A stretch of DNA of 37,932 bases from NCBI GenBank assembly GCA_001821935.1, contig MHOU01000012.1:16113-54044 (forward strand). The letters run 5' to 3'. Positions within the stretch are counted from its first letter, which is position 1; each line of letters begins with the position of its first letter. The notes beneath the pieces are model-generated. The model saw nothing but the letters and a program-made list of their open reading frames with translations. It was not told where the DNA came from and made no database searches. The stretch is from Candidatus Staskawiczbacteria bacterium RIFCSPHIGHO2_02_FULL_43_16. GTDB taxonomy: Bacteria > Patescibacteriota > Minisyncoccia > Minisyncoccales > Staskawiczbacteraceae. This document shows, piece after piece, positions 8,740-16,629 of the stretch. The translations under genes and the position numbers were made by a program.

Positions 8740-9869
8740 GCAAGCTGTTGCTCCATCTTATCAAAAACTAGCCTTTCGTCAAACTCGCATTCGGCTTTTT
8801 CCCGACCGGCCAGCCCCATAGCCTGCGCTTTTTGGGGGTCTGCAAGAAGATTGATTATGGCTTCTGCTAATTTTTGGGAATTTTTGACGGAAACCAACAA
8901 CCCGGTTACCCCCGGTTCTACCGCACCCCGACAGCCCCGGATATTGCTGGCAATCACCGGCAACCCCATGGCCGATGCCTCCAGAATGCTATGAGAGAAA
9001 CCTTCCCGATGGCTGGGTAGCACAAAAATATCCATAACCGCAAAAATTTCGTCAATATCAGTACGCTCGCCCAAAAAAATAATATGTTTGCCCTTGGCGG
9101 CGGCAATATCAATGCTGTCTTTCTTTTTTACATCATCTGATCCAGCGATCAAAAGCACGGTTTCAGGAAATGCTGCCAATACCATGCTGAATGCTTCAAA
9201 CAATTCGGTGTAGCCTTTTTCTTTTACCAATCTGGCGACGATGCCAATTACTGTTTTCCCCTGTCCAATACCCAAGGCTTCTTTTTTTACCCGGATAAAT
9301 TCTGGACTGAATCTGGCAGGGTTAAAACGTTCAATACTAATTCCATCACCAATATAATCGGCCCAACCAGGTTTAACAATCCGCTCTTTTTGGGCGGTTT
9401 CAAAATCTTCAATATTCCAGAAAAATACAAAATTAGAACAACTGGCCGCGATTTTTTCCACCCACACAAAAAACCTTCTTTTCAAAGGTGGCGTATTTTC
9501 ATGAAAGTAAAATCCGAAGATAGTATTGAGTACCACGGGCGTGCCCGCCAAACGCGCGGCCAACTGTCCCAAAAGGCCGGGCTTGGGGGTAAAGGTAAAC
9601 ACCGCATCAAATTTTTGTTGCTTAAAATAAAAAAACATCCTAATCAGAGAAACTAAATCCGAAAACGGAGTAAAAACACCACGGTTAATTTTTATTTCTT
9701 TTATAACAATCCCCTCCTTTCTTAACGGCTCAACCCAAAAACCCGGAGAGCAAATGGTTTGCACCTCATATCCCTTTTCCTGCCAATACCTTATTTGAGG
9801 AAGTAAAATGAATTTTAACGTAATATCAGCCGCCGCCACCAAACAAATTTTAGTTTTTTTCTTTTGCAT
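8724..9869 (-). CDS. GT4-family glycosyltransferase (PglA-like)
   Basis: A 381 aa GT-B glycosyltransferase likely to add the second sugar to the lipid-linked primer. The N-terminal half has the TFTPKPGLLGQLAARLAGTP acceptor-side segment seen in PglA-type enzymes. The C-terminal half has VGIVARLVKEKGY and the GT4 E-x7-E motif EGFSHSILE followed by ASAMGLPVIASNIRG, which binds the nucleotide sugar. The order here (dehydratase, aminotransferase, acetyltransferase, PglC, PglA) mirrors the Campylobacter pgl enzymes by function. It overlaps the PglC gene by 16 nt and the upstream SDR gene by 20 nt. Donor sugar is unknown. Confidence 0.88.
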   Translation of the reverse strand: MQKKKTKICLVAAADITLKFILLPQIRYWQEKGYEVQTICSPGFWVEPLRKEGIVIKEIKINRGVFTPFSDLVSLIRMFFYFKQQKFDAVFTFTPKPGLLGQLAARLAGTPVVLNTIFGFYFHENTPPLKRRFFVWVEKIAASCSNFVFFWNIEDFETAQKERIVKPGWADYIGDGISIERFNPARFSPEFIRVKKEALGIGQGKTVIGIVARLVKEKGYTELFEAFSMVLAAFPETVLLIAGSDDVKKKDSIDIAAAKGKHIIFLGERTDIDEIFAVMDIFVLPSHREGFSHSILEASAMGLPVIASNIRGCRGAVEPGVTGLLVSVKNSQKLAEAIINLLADPQKAQAMGLAGREKAECEFDERLVFDKMEQQLAWKLK

Positions 9870-10728
9870 AAAAATTAACTGCCTGACGCAATCCTATTTC
9901 AAGTGAAACCTGGGGCGCCCAGCCAATATCTTTTTTTATTTTTTGAATATCTAAGGCACTCCGTTGGCTTTCCCCGCTTTTTGCTTCTTTATGTATGGGC
10001 ACCATAGAGCTGACGCTGATTTTTTTAACAAGGCTAAAAAGAGTATTGAGACTTATTTCTTTTCCACTGGCAATATTATATGTACTATTGCTTCCTTTCT
10101 CCGCTAGCTTAACTAACGCATCCACCACATCATCTATGTAAATGAAGTCGCGCGTCTGGTTGCCATCGCCATAAATAATAGGTGGCTGCTCGGCCAGTAT
10201 TTGCGTAACAATGGCAGGCACAATACCGCTTTTCCACTGCCTTTCTCCATATACATTGCTCAAGCGCGCAATGGCATATTGCAGGGACGAATCTTTGTAA
10301 AAATTTTCTATGTATTTTTCCACCATTAAGCTCGCTAGCGCATACAAAGAATCTGGCCGACCGACACAGCTTTCGGGCGTGGGAATAACATCCGCCTTGC
10401 CATACACCGCCCCACTGGATATAAAAATGATTTTTTTAACCCCGTATGTTTTACAAGCTTCTAATATGGTGTATGTCCGCTGCATAAACCCCAAATCTTT
10501 AATAAATAGCGGGTCGGTTACTGGGAGGCGCAAATTAATCACGCCAGCCAAGTGAAAAACAATATCGGGTTTTTCTTTTTTGAAAACCGCGGCCAACTGC
10601 TTGGCATCATCAACGTCTATACCGTCACTCTTATCAGCAATAGTCACTTTACTGCCCTGCTTTAAAAGGACTTCTGATAAATGGGAGCCGATAAACCCCG
10701 CGCCGCCAATAAGGAGATACTTTTTCAT
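9850..10728 (-). CDS. Extended SDR NDP-sugar epimerase/dehydratase relative with altered YxxxK
   Basis: The 292 aa protein starts best at the ATG at 10728, which puts the NAD motif GGAGFIGSH at the N-terminus; the track start at 10740 adds four residues. It has the SDR features FHLAGVINL, IFISSGAVYGK, RLSNVYGERQWKSG and RDFIYIDDVVDAL. The catalytic YxxxK reads YALAS in SLYALASLMVEKY, so the lysine is replaced by serine. If the sequence is right, ordinary epimerase or dehydratase chemistry may be impaired. By context a UDP-sugar 4-epimerase (Gne/GalE-like) would fit. Its first 80 nt overlap the end of the upstream GT-C gene in another frame, unusually long for this locus. Confidence 0.82.
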   Translation of the reverse strand: MKKYLLIGGAGFIGSHLSEVLLKQGSKVTIADKSDGIDVDDAKQLAAVFKKEKPDIVFHLAGVINLRLPVTDPLFIKDLGFMQRTYTILEACKTYGVKKIIFISSGAVYGKADVIPTPESCVGRPDSLYALASLMVEKYIENFYKDSSLQYAIARLSNVYGERQWKSGIVPAIVTQILAEQPPIIYGDGNQTRDFIYIDDVVDALVKLAEKGSNSTYNIASGKEISLNTLFSLVKKISVSSMVPIHKEAKSGESQRSALDIQKIKKDIGWAPQVSLEIGLRQAVNFYAKEKN

Positions 10729-12184
10729 AAATTTGTTCAATGGGACCGCTTAACGCAATTGACATGACAGCAAAGAGCGCCATGAAAACTGGAATGCGGA
10801 TCCTGGTGATAATGCCGTAGTTATTGATAAATAATGTTAAGGAGCCCATGGCCAATAAACTAAACAGTAGCAAGGGAACGGCAAACCGGTGCAAACCCAA
10901 GGCATGCTTGGCACCCCGTTGCCGAACCAACCGCACCAGGCTCACCAGGAAAAATGCTATCATAACATACCAAGGAAACGTTTCCAACAGCGCCACCCTT
11001 TGGCGGGCATAGCGTATCTGCCACGGGAAGGGCCCCAATAAGCCATACGTGAACGACAGCAGAGAATTCTTGATAAACACCAGCGGACCCTTGCCAAGCC
11101 CCGTTTCTATGACAAATGACGAGCCTTCGCCCGACAGCATATTTTGGGAGTAGGGCGATGCGGGCGCTGGTTGAGGCTGGGGAACGGGAGCGGGTTGGGG
11201 CACAGGCACAGGTGTCGGGATTGGAGCCGGCTCCGGCGCTAAAACCGGCACTATAGCCGTGGAATTATACGTCACTTCCCGGTAAGCAGTTATTTTTTGG
11301 GCGTTGAGAAACTCTTTAAAATTATCAAACCCGTAATAACCGCTGCCTGCAATCTGAGGGGCAAATCCCAAAAGAAATACGATGGCAAAGCCATAGACAA
11401 TCTTATTACGCGCCCCAAAAGAAGCAATGAGAAACCAGCTGATGATAAAACTGAACATAAGCGCCAACCCCACATAAAAACGAAGATGGGTCAATGCAAT
11501 CAAGAGTGTAAAAAAAGCTAAAAAATACCACCGCGAAAAATATTTGAGCATTTTCGCGGATAACAAGATACCCGCTAACGCAAGGGGAGTAACCATGGTA
11601 TCTTTTAATAAGACGCTACCAAAGTATAAGTAGCTAGGATAAAAAACAGCAGCTATCCCCGCCAAAAAAGCCGCTTTTTGAGAACCGCCAATTTCAAGAA
11701 TAATATAATACAACAATAATATAGAAAGAGCGGCCAAAAAAGCGGTGAAGAGCTGCCCCACTATCATTGCCGGAGTGGTGATCATATAGACAATGGCGAT
11801 GGCTACCGGAAAATCATTTAAAAGCCCCGCCTCGTCTAAAGAAAAGTTTCCCTGTGAAAACCTATCTGCTATTAAAACGGCGCTTTTATGGTACCCTTCA
11901 AAGTCTGCCCCTCCGCCAAGGCGAAAACCCGTATATTGAATAACCAAAACAGCTGCCACGTGAACCAACAAGGCCAAAAGAAATAACCCGTAGATTTGTT
12001 TAGAATGCACGCCGGCAATAAGAAGAATAAGAAAAGTAATTGCCGTTAAACATACTATAAAGAATAGACCAATAGCCATTGGCGCATCAAAAAGGGAAAT
12101 GGCACTGATAAAAATTAATACGTACGCAATTACCGCAACGTATGTTTTTTTCTCATCGCATAACCGGCGGATTTTTTTTAACAT
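10649..12184 (-). CDS. Polytopic GT-C-like membrane glycosyltransferase with proline-rich loop
   Basis: A 511 aa integral membrane protein from the ATG at 12184 (the track start at 12193 is a TTG). Hydrophobic stretches suggest about 10-12 helices. An early outside loop contains GGGADFEGYH, resembling the aspartate-containing first loop of GT-C (PMT/ArnT-like) transferases, which use polyprenyl-phosphate sugars. Around residues 314-344 lies a proline/glutamine run (PIPTPVPVPQPAPVPQ and more) in a large loop between membrane segments. Possible roles are lipid-linked glycan modification, polymerisation or transfer to protein; nothing in the sequence decides between these. It lies between two glycosyltransferase-type genes and its last about 26 codons overlap the next SDR. 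Confidence 0.7.
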   Translation of the reverse strand: MLKKIRRLCDEKKTYVAVIAYVLIFISAISLFDAPMAIGLFFIVCLTAITFLILLIAGVHSKQIYGLFLLALLVHVAAVLVIQYTGFRLGGGADFEGYHKSAVLIADRFSQGNFSLDEAGLLNDFPVAIAIVYMITTPAMIVGQLFTAFLAALSILLLYYIILEIGGSQKAAFLAGIAAVFYPSYLYFGSVLLKDTMVTPLALAGILLSAKMLKYFSRWYFLAFFTLLIALTHLRFYVGLALMFSFIISWFLIASFGARNKIVYGFAIVFLLGFAPQIAGSGYYGFDNFKEFLNAQKITAYREVTYNSTAIVPVLAPEPAPIPTPVPVPQPAPVPQPQPAPASPYSQNMLSGEGSSFVIETGLGKGPLVFIKNSLLSFTYGLLGPFPWQIRYARQRVALLETFPWYVMIAFFLVSLVRLVRQRGAKHALGLHRFAVPLLLFSLLAMGSLTLFINNYGIITRIRIPVFMALFAVMSIALSGPIEQIYEKVSPYWRRGVYRLPFIRSPFKAGQ

Positions 12185-12189
12185 GATAT

Positions 12190-13320
12190 TCAAAGTAATT
12201 CTGCAAATACTTTTTGGTATTCTGCGACGCTTTTTTCCACCAAAAAATCTTGGGCGCGTTTTTTCCCCGCAAAAGACAACATATGAGCAAGTGCGGAATC
12301 GTGCAAAACTTTAAGCATAGATTCTGCTAAGGCGGAGGGATTGCCCACCGGCACCAATAATCCGCTTACTCTTTGTGTGATAATTTCGCCGGGACCAGCC
12401 GGGCAGTCAGTTGAGACTACGGGAGCACCGCAGGCCATCGCTTCAATTATCACATTTCCAAATCCTTCCTGCAAGGAAGATAACACAAACAATGAAGCCC
12501 CTGCCATATACTTAAAAGGATTTTCTTGGAACCCCAAAAAATCAGTGTTTTTTACAATGCCAAGCTCGTCAGCCATTTTTTTTAGCCGATGTTCTTCCGT
12601 CCCTCTGCCTAAAATAACAAGACGAACCGGTTGTTTGGCCAACACTAAGCTAAAAGCCTTTAATAGGGTGGGATAGTCCTTGCATGGAACCAAGCGCCCC
12701 GCGGCAACAATGACTGGCACATTTTTGTTTGTAAACCACGGATGGCCAACTACTTCTTCTGCCAACCTGAAAATGTCATCGCTAATAATGGGATTATAAA
12801 TAACCCTCATGTCCCGGGACGTAATAATCTTTTTTAAATCATCAGCAATTCCCTGCGAGACGCAAATAATGGCATCTGCTTTCGGATATACAAAACGGGC
12901 AATATTGGGCATAAAAAAACGGGCGAACAGCCTGCGCAAGGGAGTTTTAGCGATGACCGGCAAAAAAGAAAACACCGAGTGCTCGGTGATCACTACTTTA
13001 GTGCCAACCCGTGACCATATTTTTGCCAGCACACATATAACGTTAATGCGCGCAAATGCGGAAACAAAAATATCGGGCTTTTCTTTTTTAAAATATCCTG
13101 TCAATGCGAAAAATAAACCCAGGCTGCCCGATGCGTGTAAATTAACCACCGGGATATCTCGGTTAATATTCTTGAGAAAATCCCCCTCCGCTTTTTGAAG
13201 CACCAGGGTAACCGCATAAAATTTTTTGTCAATGGCGTTTACCAAGTTGACCACATTCCGCTCGGTTCCGCCCGGTTCTAATGACGGCAGAAAAAAAGCC
13301 ACTGTTATTTTTTCTTGCAT
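12190..13320 (-). CDS. GT4-family glycosyltransferase
   Basis: A 376 aa GT-B enzyme with SLEPGGTERNVVNLVNAI at the N-terminus (glycine-rich acceptor loop), ITEHSVFSF, VAAGRLVPCKDYPTLLKAF, and the E-x7-E motif EGFGNVIIEAMACGAPVVSTD in the nucleotide-sugar site. It is the first gene of the minus-strand Pgl-like operon and is divergent from rfbF across a 49-nt gap. It resembles PglJ/PglH-type enzymes that extend lipid-linked oligosaccharides with HexNAc, but donor and linkage cannot be read from sequence. Its stop lies 5 nt before the GT-C ATG. Confidence 0.87.
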   Translation of the reverse strand: MQEKITVAFFLPSLEPGGTERNVVNLVNAIDKKFYAVTLVLQKAEGDFLKNINRDIPVVNLHASGSLGLFFALTGYFKKEKPDIFVSAFARINVICVLAKIWSRVGTKVVITEHSVFSFLPVIAKTPLRRLFARFFMPNIARFVYPKADAIICVSQGIADDLKKIITSRDMRVIYNPIISDDIFRLAEEVVGHPWFTNKNVPVIVAAGRLVPCKDYPTLLKAFSLVLAKQPVRLVILGRGTEEHRLKKMADELGIVKNTDFLGFQENPFKYMAGASLFVLSSLQEGFGNVIIEAMACGAPVVSTDCPAGPGEIITQRVSGLLVPVGNPSALAESMLKVLHDSALAHMLSFAGKKRAQDFLVEKSVAEYQKVFAELL

Positions 13321-13369
13321 TTTAGGATAATTTGTTATATTATTTAACCATTAAAAAGACAAAAAATCA
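13321..13369. promoter_or_regulatory. Divergent promoter region between GT4 and rfbF
   Basis: This 49-nt AT-rich gap must start transcription both ways. On the plus strand TATATT (13336-13341) with a partial TTGCAT about 15 nt upstream is a weak candidate, giving a leader of about 20 nt. On the minus strand TTATCC/ATAACA-like sequences are poor matches. No operator palindrome is seen. Confidence 0.35.
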
Positions 13370-14155
13370 ATGGAGCAAAACATCAAAACCATTATCCTGT
13401 GCGGAGGCATGGGCACCAGGCTGCGGGAAGAAACCGAATACAAGCCAAAACCCATGGTAGAAATTGGGAACAAACCGATTTTGTGGCATATCATGAAAAT
13501 ATATAACCATTACGGTTATCGTGATTTTGTATTGGCATTAGGGCACAAGGGCAGTTACATCAAAGATTATTTTTTAAAGCAGAAACACCATGCTAGTGAT
13601 TTCTCATTTAATGTTGGGGAGGGAAAGATTACCAACTTTTTTGAAAATGAAAAAACCCAGGATGATTTTAATATCACCTTTGCGGAAACGGGTCTGCAAA
13701 CCGCCCACGGAGAGCGGGTGTTAAAAATAAAAAAACATATTCCGGAAGATATGTTTATGGTTACCTATGGAGACGGTGTAGCCGATGTGGATATTAAAAA
13801 ACTGGTTGAATTTCATAAATCTCACGGCAAGATAGCAACTATTACCGGCGTGCATCCGGAATCACGCTGGGGGCTGGTCAATGCAGACACTAATAATGTA
13901 GTAACTGAATTTGCTCAAAAACCTATGCTCTACGACTACGTCAATGGCGGATTCATGGTGTTTAATAAAGAAATTTTTGACTATATCAAACCGGGCGATA
14001 TGATAGAAGATGCGGCCATGCGGCTTATCCCCCAAAAACAACTGGCGCTGTATAAGCACGAAGGTTTTTGGTATGGCATGGACACCCATAAAGATTTTTT
14101 ACATTTAAACGAACTCTGGGAAAAAGACCCTAAGTGGAAAATATGGAAAAGCTAA
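13370..14155 (+). CDS. rfbF: Glucose-1-phosphate cytidylyltransferase
   Basis: Makes CDP-glucose from CTP and glucose-1-phosphate, the entry to CDP-linked deoxysugars. The 261 aa product has the nucleotidyltransferase start LCGGMGTRLREETEYKPKPM followed by VEIGNKPILWHIMKIY, the metal-binding YGDGVADVDI, GGFMVFNKEIFDYI, and the C-terminal KHEGFWYGMDTHKDFLHLN, all characteristic of RfbF rather than RmlA or GalU. It heads a two-gene plus-strand unit; the next SDR overlaps its end by 13 nt. The CDP-hexose dehydratase next door and an RfbH-like enzyme 8.5 kb downstream support a CDP-deoxysugar branch. Confidence 0.94.
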   Translation: MEQNIKTIILCGGMGTRLREETEYKPKPMVEIGNKPILWHIMKIYNHYGYRDFVLALGHKGSYIKDYFLKQKHHASDFSFNVGEGKITNFFENEKTQDDFNITFAETGLQTAHGERVLKIKKHIPEDMFMVTYGDGVADVDIKKLVEFHKSHGKIATITGVHPESRWGLVNADTNNVVTEFAQKPMLYDYVNGGFMVFNKEIFDYIKPGDMIEDAAMRLIPQKQLALYKHEGFWYGMDTHKDFLHLNELWEKDPKWKIWKS

Positions 14156-15087
14156 CCGGTAAAAAAATCTTGGTAACGGGAGGAGCTGGTTTTATCGGCT
14201 CTCATTTAGTTGACGATTTAATCGCTCTGAAAAACAGGGTGGTAGTGGTTGACAATCTTTCTTCCGGGAAAAAAGAGTATGTGCATCCCAAAGCTGTATT
14301 TTACAAGATCGATGTTAGAGACAAAAAAATTTCCGGCATTTTTAAAAAGGAAAGACCACGGGTTGTTTTTCATTTTGCCGCCCAGCCCCTAGTGGACGAA
14401 GCGCGCAAAAACCCGGCCGAAACATTTGAAGCAAACATTATGGGCACCGTCAACATTCTGGAAAACTGCCGAAAAGCAAATAATATTGAATCTATTGTCA
14501 TCATATCCTCTGACAAGGCGTATGGAAAATCAGATACCATGCCCTACACCGAAGAAACCCCCCTGCGAGGAGATCACCCCTACGACGCTTCAAAGTCAGC
14601 TGCCGATCTGATTGCTATGACGTATTTTAAAACGTACGGCTTGCCGGTTGTCATTACGCGTTTTTCCAATGTATACGGCCCCAAAGATACTAACTTTTCC
14701 CGCATCATCCCCGGAGTCATGGAGGCCATTATAAAAAATAAGGAGTTCTTAATCCGCAGTAATGGTAAAATGGTGCGCGAATACACCTACGTAAAAGATA
14801 TATCAAATGCCTGTGTTGTATTGGCGCAGAAAACTTCAAAAAATAAAGGGCAGGCTTTTAATTTTGGCAGCAATAACGTGTTCAGCGTTATTGAAACCGT
14901 AAAAAAAGTCCAAGATATTTTAGGTAAAAAAATCCCCTACAAGATCTTAAACATTGCCAAAAATGAAACTCCCGACCAATACCTTGACTGGTCAAAAGCC
15001 AAAAAAAAATTAGCTTGGCAGCCAAAAATCAGTTTTGAGAAAGGCGTTAAAGAAACCTTTGCCTGGCACCAAAGTTTATTGAAATAA
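14143..15087 (+). CDS. CDP-glucose 4,6-dehydratase-like SDR
   Basis: Expected to convert CDP-glucose to CDP-4-keto-6-deoxyglucose. The 314 aa product (ATG at 14143; the track start at 14134 is GTG) has the NAD motif GGAGFIGSH, FHFAAQPLVDEARKNPAETF, the SDK triad segment IISSDKAYG, an intact YDASK catalytic motif, and TRFSNVYGPKDTNFSRIIPG. The AAQPLV and SSDK features are those of RfbG-type dehydratases, while the length and SSGKKEYV segment are more like general NDP-glucose epimerases. Tight coupling to rfbF favours the CDP-glucose dehydratase role. It converges on the Nudix-like gene with a 12-nt overlap and no terminator between. Confidence 0.82.
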   Translation: MEKLTGKKILVTGGAGFIGSHLVDDLIALKNRVVVVDNLSSGKKEYVHPKAVFYKIDVRDKKISGIFKKERPRVVFHFAAQPLVDEARKNPAETFEANIMGTVNILENCRKANNIESIVIISSDKAYGKSDTMPYTEETPLRGDHPYDASKSAADLIAMTYFKTYGLPVVITRFSNVYGPKDTNFSRIIPGVMEAIIKNKEFLIRSNGKMVREYTYVKDISNACVVLAQKTSKNKGQAFNFGSNNVFSVIETVKKVQDILGKKIPYKILNIAKNETPDQYLDWSKAKKKLAWQPKISFEKGVKETFAWHQSLLK

Positions 15088-15609
15088 CCGGGCAGCTTCT
15101 GGAATAACGATTTTTTTATGATGTTCGATAATATTTTCGGGCAGTTGGCCAAGCGCAAACCACTCACCCCGCCCCACACCCTCATCCAATATACAAAGAT
15201 AGACTAATGAAAAGAAATGACCGCGCTCTTCTTTGGGATTGTTAAAATGGAAGGCAAATTTTTTTGACAAAATTTTCAAACCGATTTCATTGTTTTCCAA
15301 TCGCTTAAAAACATCATCAATTTCTTCTTGTGGGCGCATAGCGGAGCCGGGCAAATGCCATTGACCAGGGTAAGCGGTGTCGTCTAGCGCTCGCTGGATG
15401 AGGTATATTTCAACATCGTTAGTTTGATGATTGCGCCGCAGGCACGCCGCTTCGGGAGTTAGGGTGACCGCCAGTCGCGCAATAGCATTAAACAACTCTC
15501 TTCCTAATCCTTTTTCCGGATGCAAAACCCGATTCAACAATAAAACCGCCAGATTTTTAATTTCCTCTTGTGAAAGGTTTGGAATATCAATACTGTTTTT
15601 TGATTCCAT
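15076..15609 (-). CDS. Nudix-like hydrolase with degenerate Nudix box
   Basis: A 177 aa protein with a probable Nudix fold: IYLIQRALDDTAYPGQWHLPG is a typical entry to the Nudix box and the following segment GSAMRPQEEIDDVFKRLENNEIGL sits where the box should be. Against G-x5-E-x7-REUxEExGU it has one extra residue and replaces the first catalytic glutamate of REUxEE with leucine and another with asparagine, so catalysis is doubtful. The N-terminal 50 residues are helical and unassigned. No Shine-Dalgarno; it follows the terminator of the upstream Nudix gene and so must have its own promoter. A regulatory or nucleotide-binding role is possible. Confidence 0.65.
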   Translation of the reverse strand: MESKNSIDIPNLSQEEIKNLAVLLLNRVLHPEKGLGRELFNAIARLAVTLTPEAACLRRNHQTNDVEIYLIQRALDDTAYPGQWHLPGSAMRPQEEIDDVFKRLENNEIGLKILSKKFAFHFNNPKEERGHFFSLVYLCILDEGVGRGEWFALGQLPENIIEHHKKIVIPEAARLFQ

Positions 15610-15636
15610 ATACTAAAACTATACTATACTTTCAGT

Positions 15637-15671
15637 AAAAACAAAAAGGATGCCTGCGATTGCAAGCATCC
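15637..15671 (-). terminator. Intrinsic terminator after the Nudix hydrolase gene
   Basis: On the minus strand GGATGC...GCATCC forms a stem extended by TGC/GCA with one mismatch and a 4-nt loop, followed by TTTTTGTTTTT. It closes the unit of the 15687-16472 gene and insulates it from the next gene. Confidence 0.85.
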
Positions 15672-15686
15672 ACGAACACAAAAGAA

Positions 15687-16472
15687 CTATTTTAATTTGA
15701 CGATTTTCACCTCTTCCACTGCCAGATACCCGTCTTCCCTGAGGGTCTTTTCGTAGGCAGGGTCAATGCGAGCTCGTCTGACCTCCTTGTAGAAAAACCA
15801 CTGCAGAAGCGCCGCCTGACCCGACCGAATGACTCCCTTGTGAATGTTGTATTCAACCTCGTCTTTGTTGAGCGCGAAGACTTGCAGGCCGCCGTCTTCG
15901 GCAACGTAGGGCTCATACTTGAATCCCGAAAGAAAGACAACTCCGAAGTATTGCTCCAGTGCCAAATCGGAGCCGTACGGGCAGATTGGACGGAGGCAAG
16001 AATACCACAGAGCCGACTGGTCGGGAATGCCCGTTTCGTCGGTCAATTCGGCGATGAAACCAGATTTCAGTCCTTGGCCGGGCTCCACTGCGCCGCCAGG
16101 AAATTCCAGAGAACTGTGCGGACCGAACGCCCGCAAATCCACTTCCCTGCCAGCGATCTTGGCGACTGTTGGACGTACCGGAAATCGGCTCTGTGCCGGC
16201 CTCTGCTCGACCACCATGATGAAACGATTGTCAGGTAGCACCGGTACCATGCCGGCGCCCTGCTTAATCCATTCGTCCTTGGCGTTGACGAATTCAAAGT
16301 AGCCGGCGTACTTATGCTCCTGGCCGTCGGCAAACACCGCTTTTTGGCGGCCACCTTCGGTGCAGTGAATCACGAGCCGATGCCTGTACGATCCTTGGGC
16401 GACAGTAACAACTTTACCCTCCTCCCATGAAATCTCATGGAGCGACTCTTTCATTTCCTGCTGGCTTTTCAT
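15687..16472 (-). CDS. Nudix hydrolase family protein
   Basis: A 261 aa protein; I chose the ATG at 16472 over the upstream TTG because an AGAGGGGG Shine-Dalgarno sits about 6 nt before it. The C-terminal two thirds is Nudix: RFIMVVEQRPAQSRF, SSLEFPGGAVEPGQGLKSGF, then AELTDETGI. Compared with the consensus box, E to Q and R to A changes are seen, while the E, D and E of the metal site remain, so activity is possible. The general layout resembles ADP-ribose/NDP-sugar pyrophosphatases. Substrate unknown; a nucleotide-sugar clean-up role would suit the location. It has its own strong terminator and looks more GC-rich than adjoining genes. Confidence 0.8.
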   Translation of the reverse strand: MKSQQEMKESLHEISWEEGKVVTVAQGSYRHRLVIHCTEGGRQKAVFADGQEHKYAGYFEFVNAKDEWIKQGAGMVPVLPDNRFIMVVEQRPAQSRFPVRPTVAKIAGREVDLRAFGPHSSLEFPGGAVEPGQGLKSGFIAELTDETGIPDQSALWYSCLRPICPYGSDLALEQYFGVVFLSGFKYEPYVAEDGGLQVFALNKDEVEYNIHKGVIRSGQAALLQWFFYKEVRRARIDPAYEKTLREDGYLAVEEVKIVKLK

Positions 16473-16478
16473 TGCCAA

Positions 16479-16486
16479 CCCCCTCT
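16479..16486 (-). promoter_or_regulatory. Strong Shine-Dalgarno that sets the Nudix start at 16472
   Basis: On the minus strand AGAGGGGG lies 6 nt before the ATG, while the track's TTG start would be directly abutting it. Such sites are rare in this window. Confidence 0.7.
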
Positions 16487-16576
16487 AGTGTGTGTCTGGT
16501 TTATAGTAAAGAACACTGATTACTTACTAGCATAAACTAATAAAAAAGTCAATGATTTGATGGTTTGCATGATTCA
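16487..16576 (-). promoter_or_regulatory. AT-rich leader/promoter region of the Nudix gene
   Basis: A TTGACT (5/6 -35) is at 16547-16552 on the minus strand with TAGTAA 17 nt downstream (poor -10). If real, the transcript has a leader of about 45 nt ending in the Shine-Dalgarno. No other feature is seen in this stretch. Confidence 0.3.
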
Positions 16577-16606
16577 AGAAAAAAGGCGACCCATCAAGAA
16601 TCGCCC
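16577..16606 (-). terminator. Intrinsic terminator after the HAD phosphatase gene
   Basis: On the minus strand GGGCGA...TCGCC pairs around an 11-nt loop and is followed by TTTTTTC. It lies 24-54 nt after the stop of the HAD gene. Confidence 0.75.
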
Positions 16607-16629
16607 TTGGTCAGTAATTTAGTGAACCT

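Noticed and set aside
11153-11254. Proline-rich repeat as a CRISPR-like or microsatellite locus
   Set aside because: It lies in frame in a long membrane-protein gene and the DNA units are not regular; it is best read as a protein spacer.
15840-16302. Overlapping plus-strand ORFs of 132 and 127 aa opposite the Nudix gene
   Set aside because: Antisense shadows caused by the more GC-rich composition; no start signals or family features.
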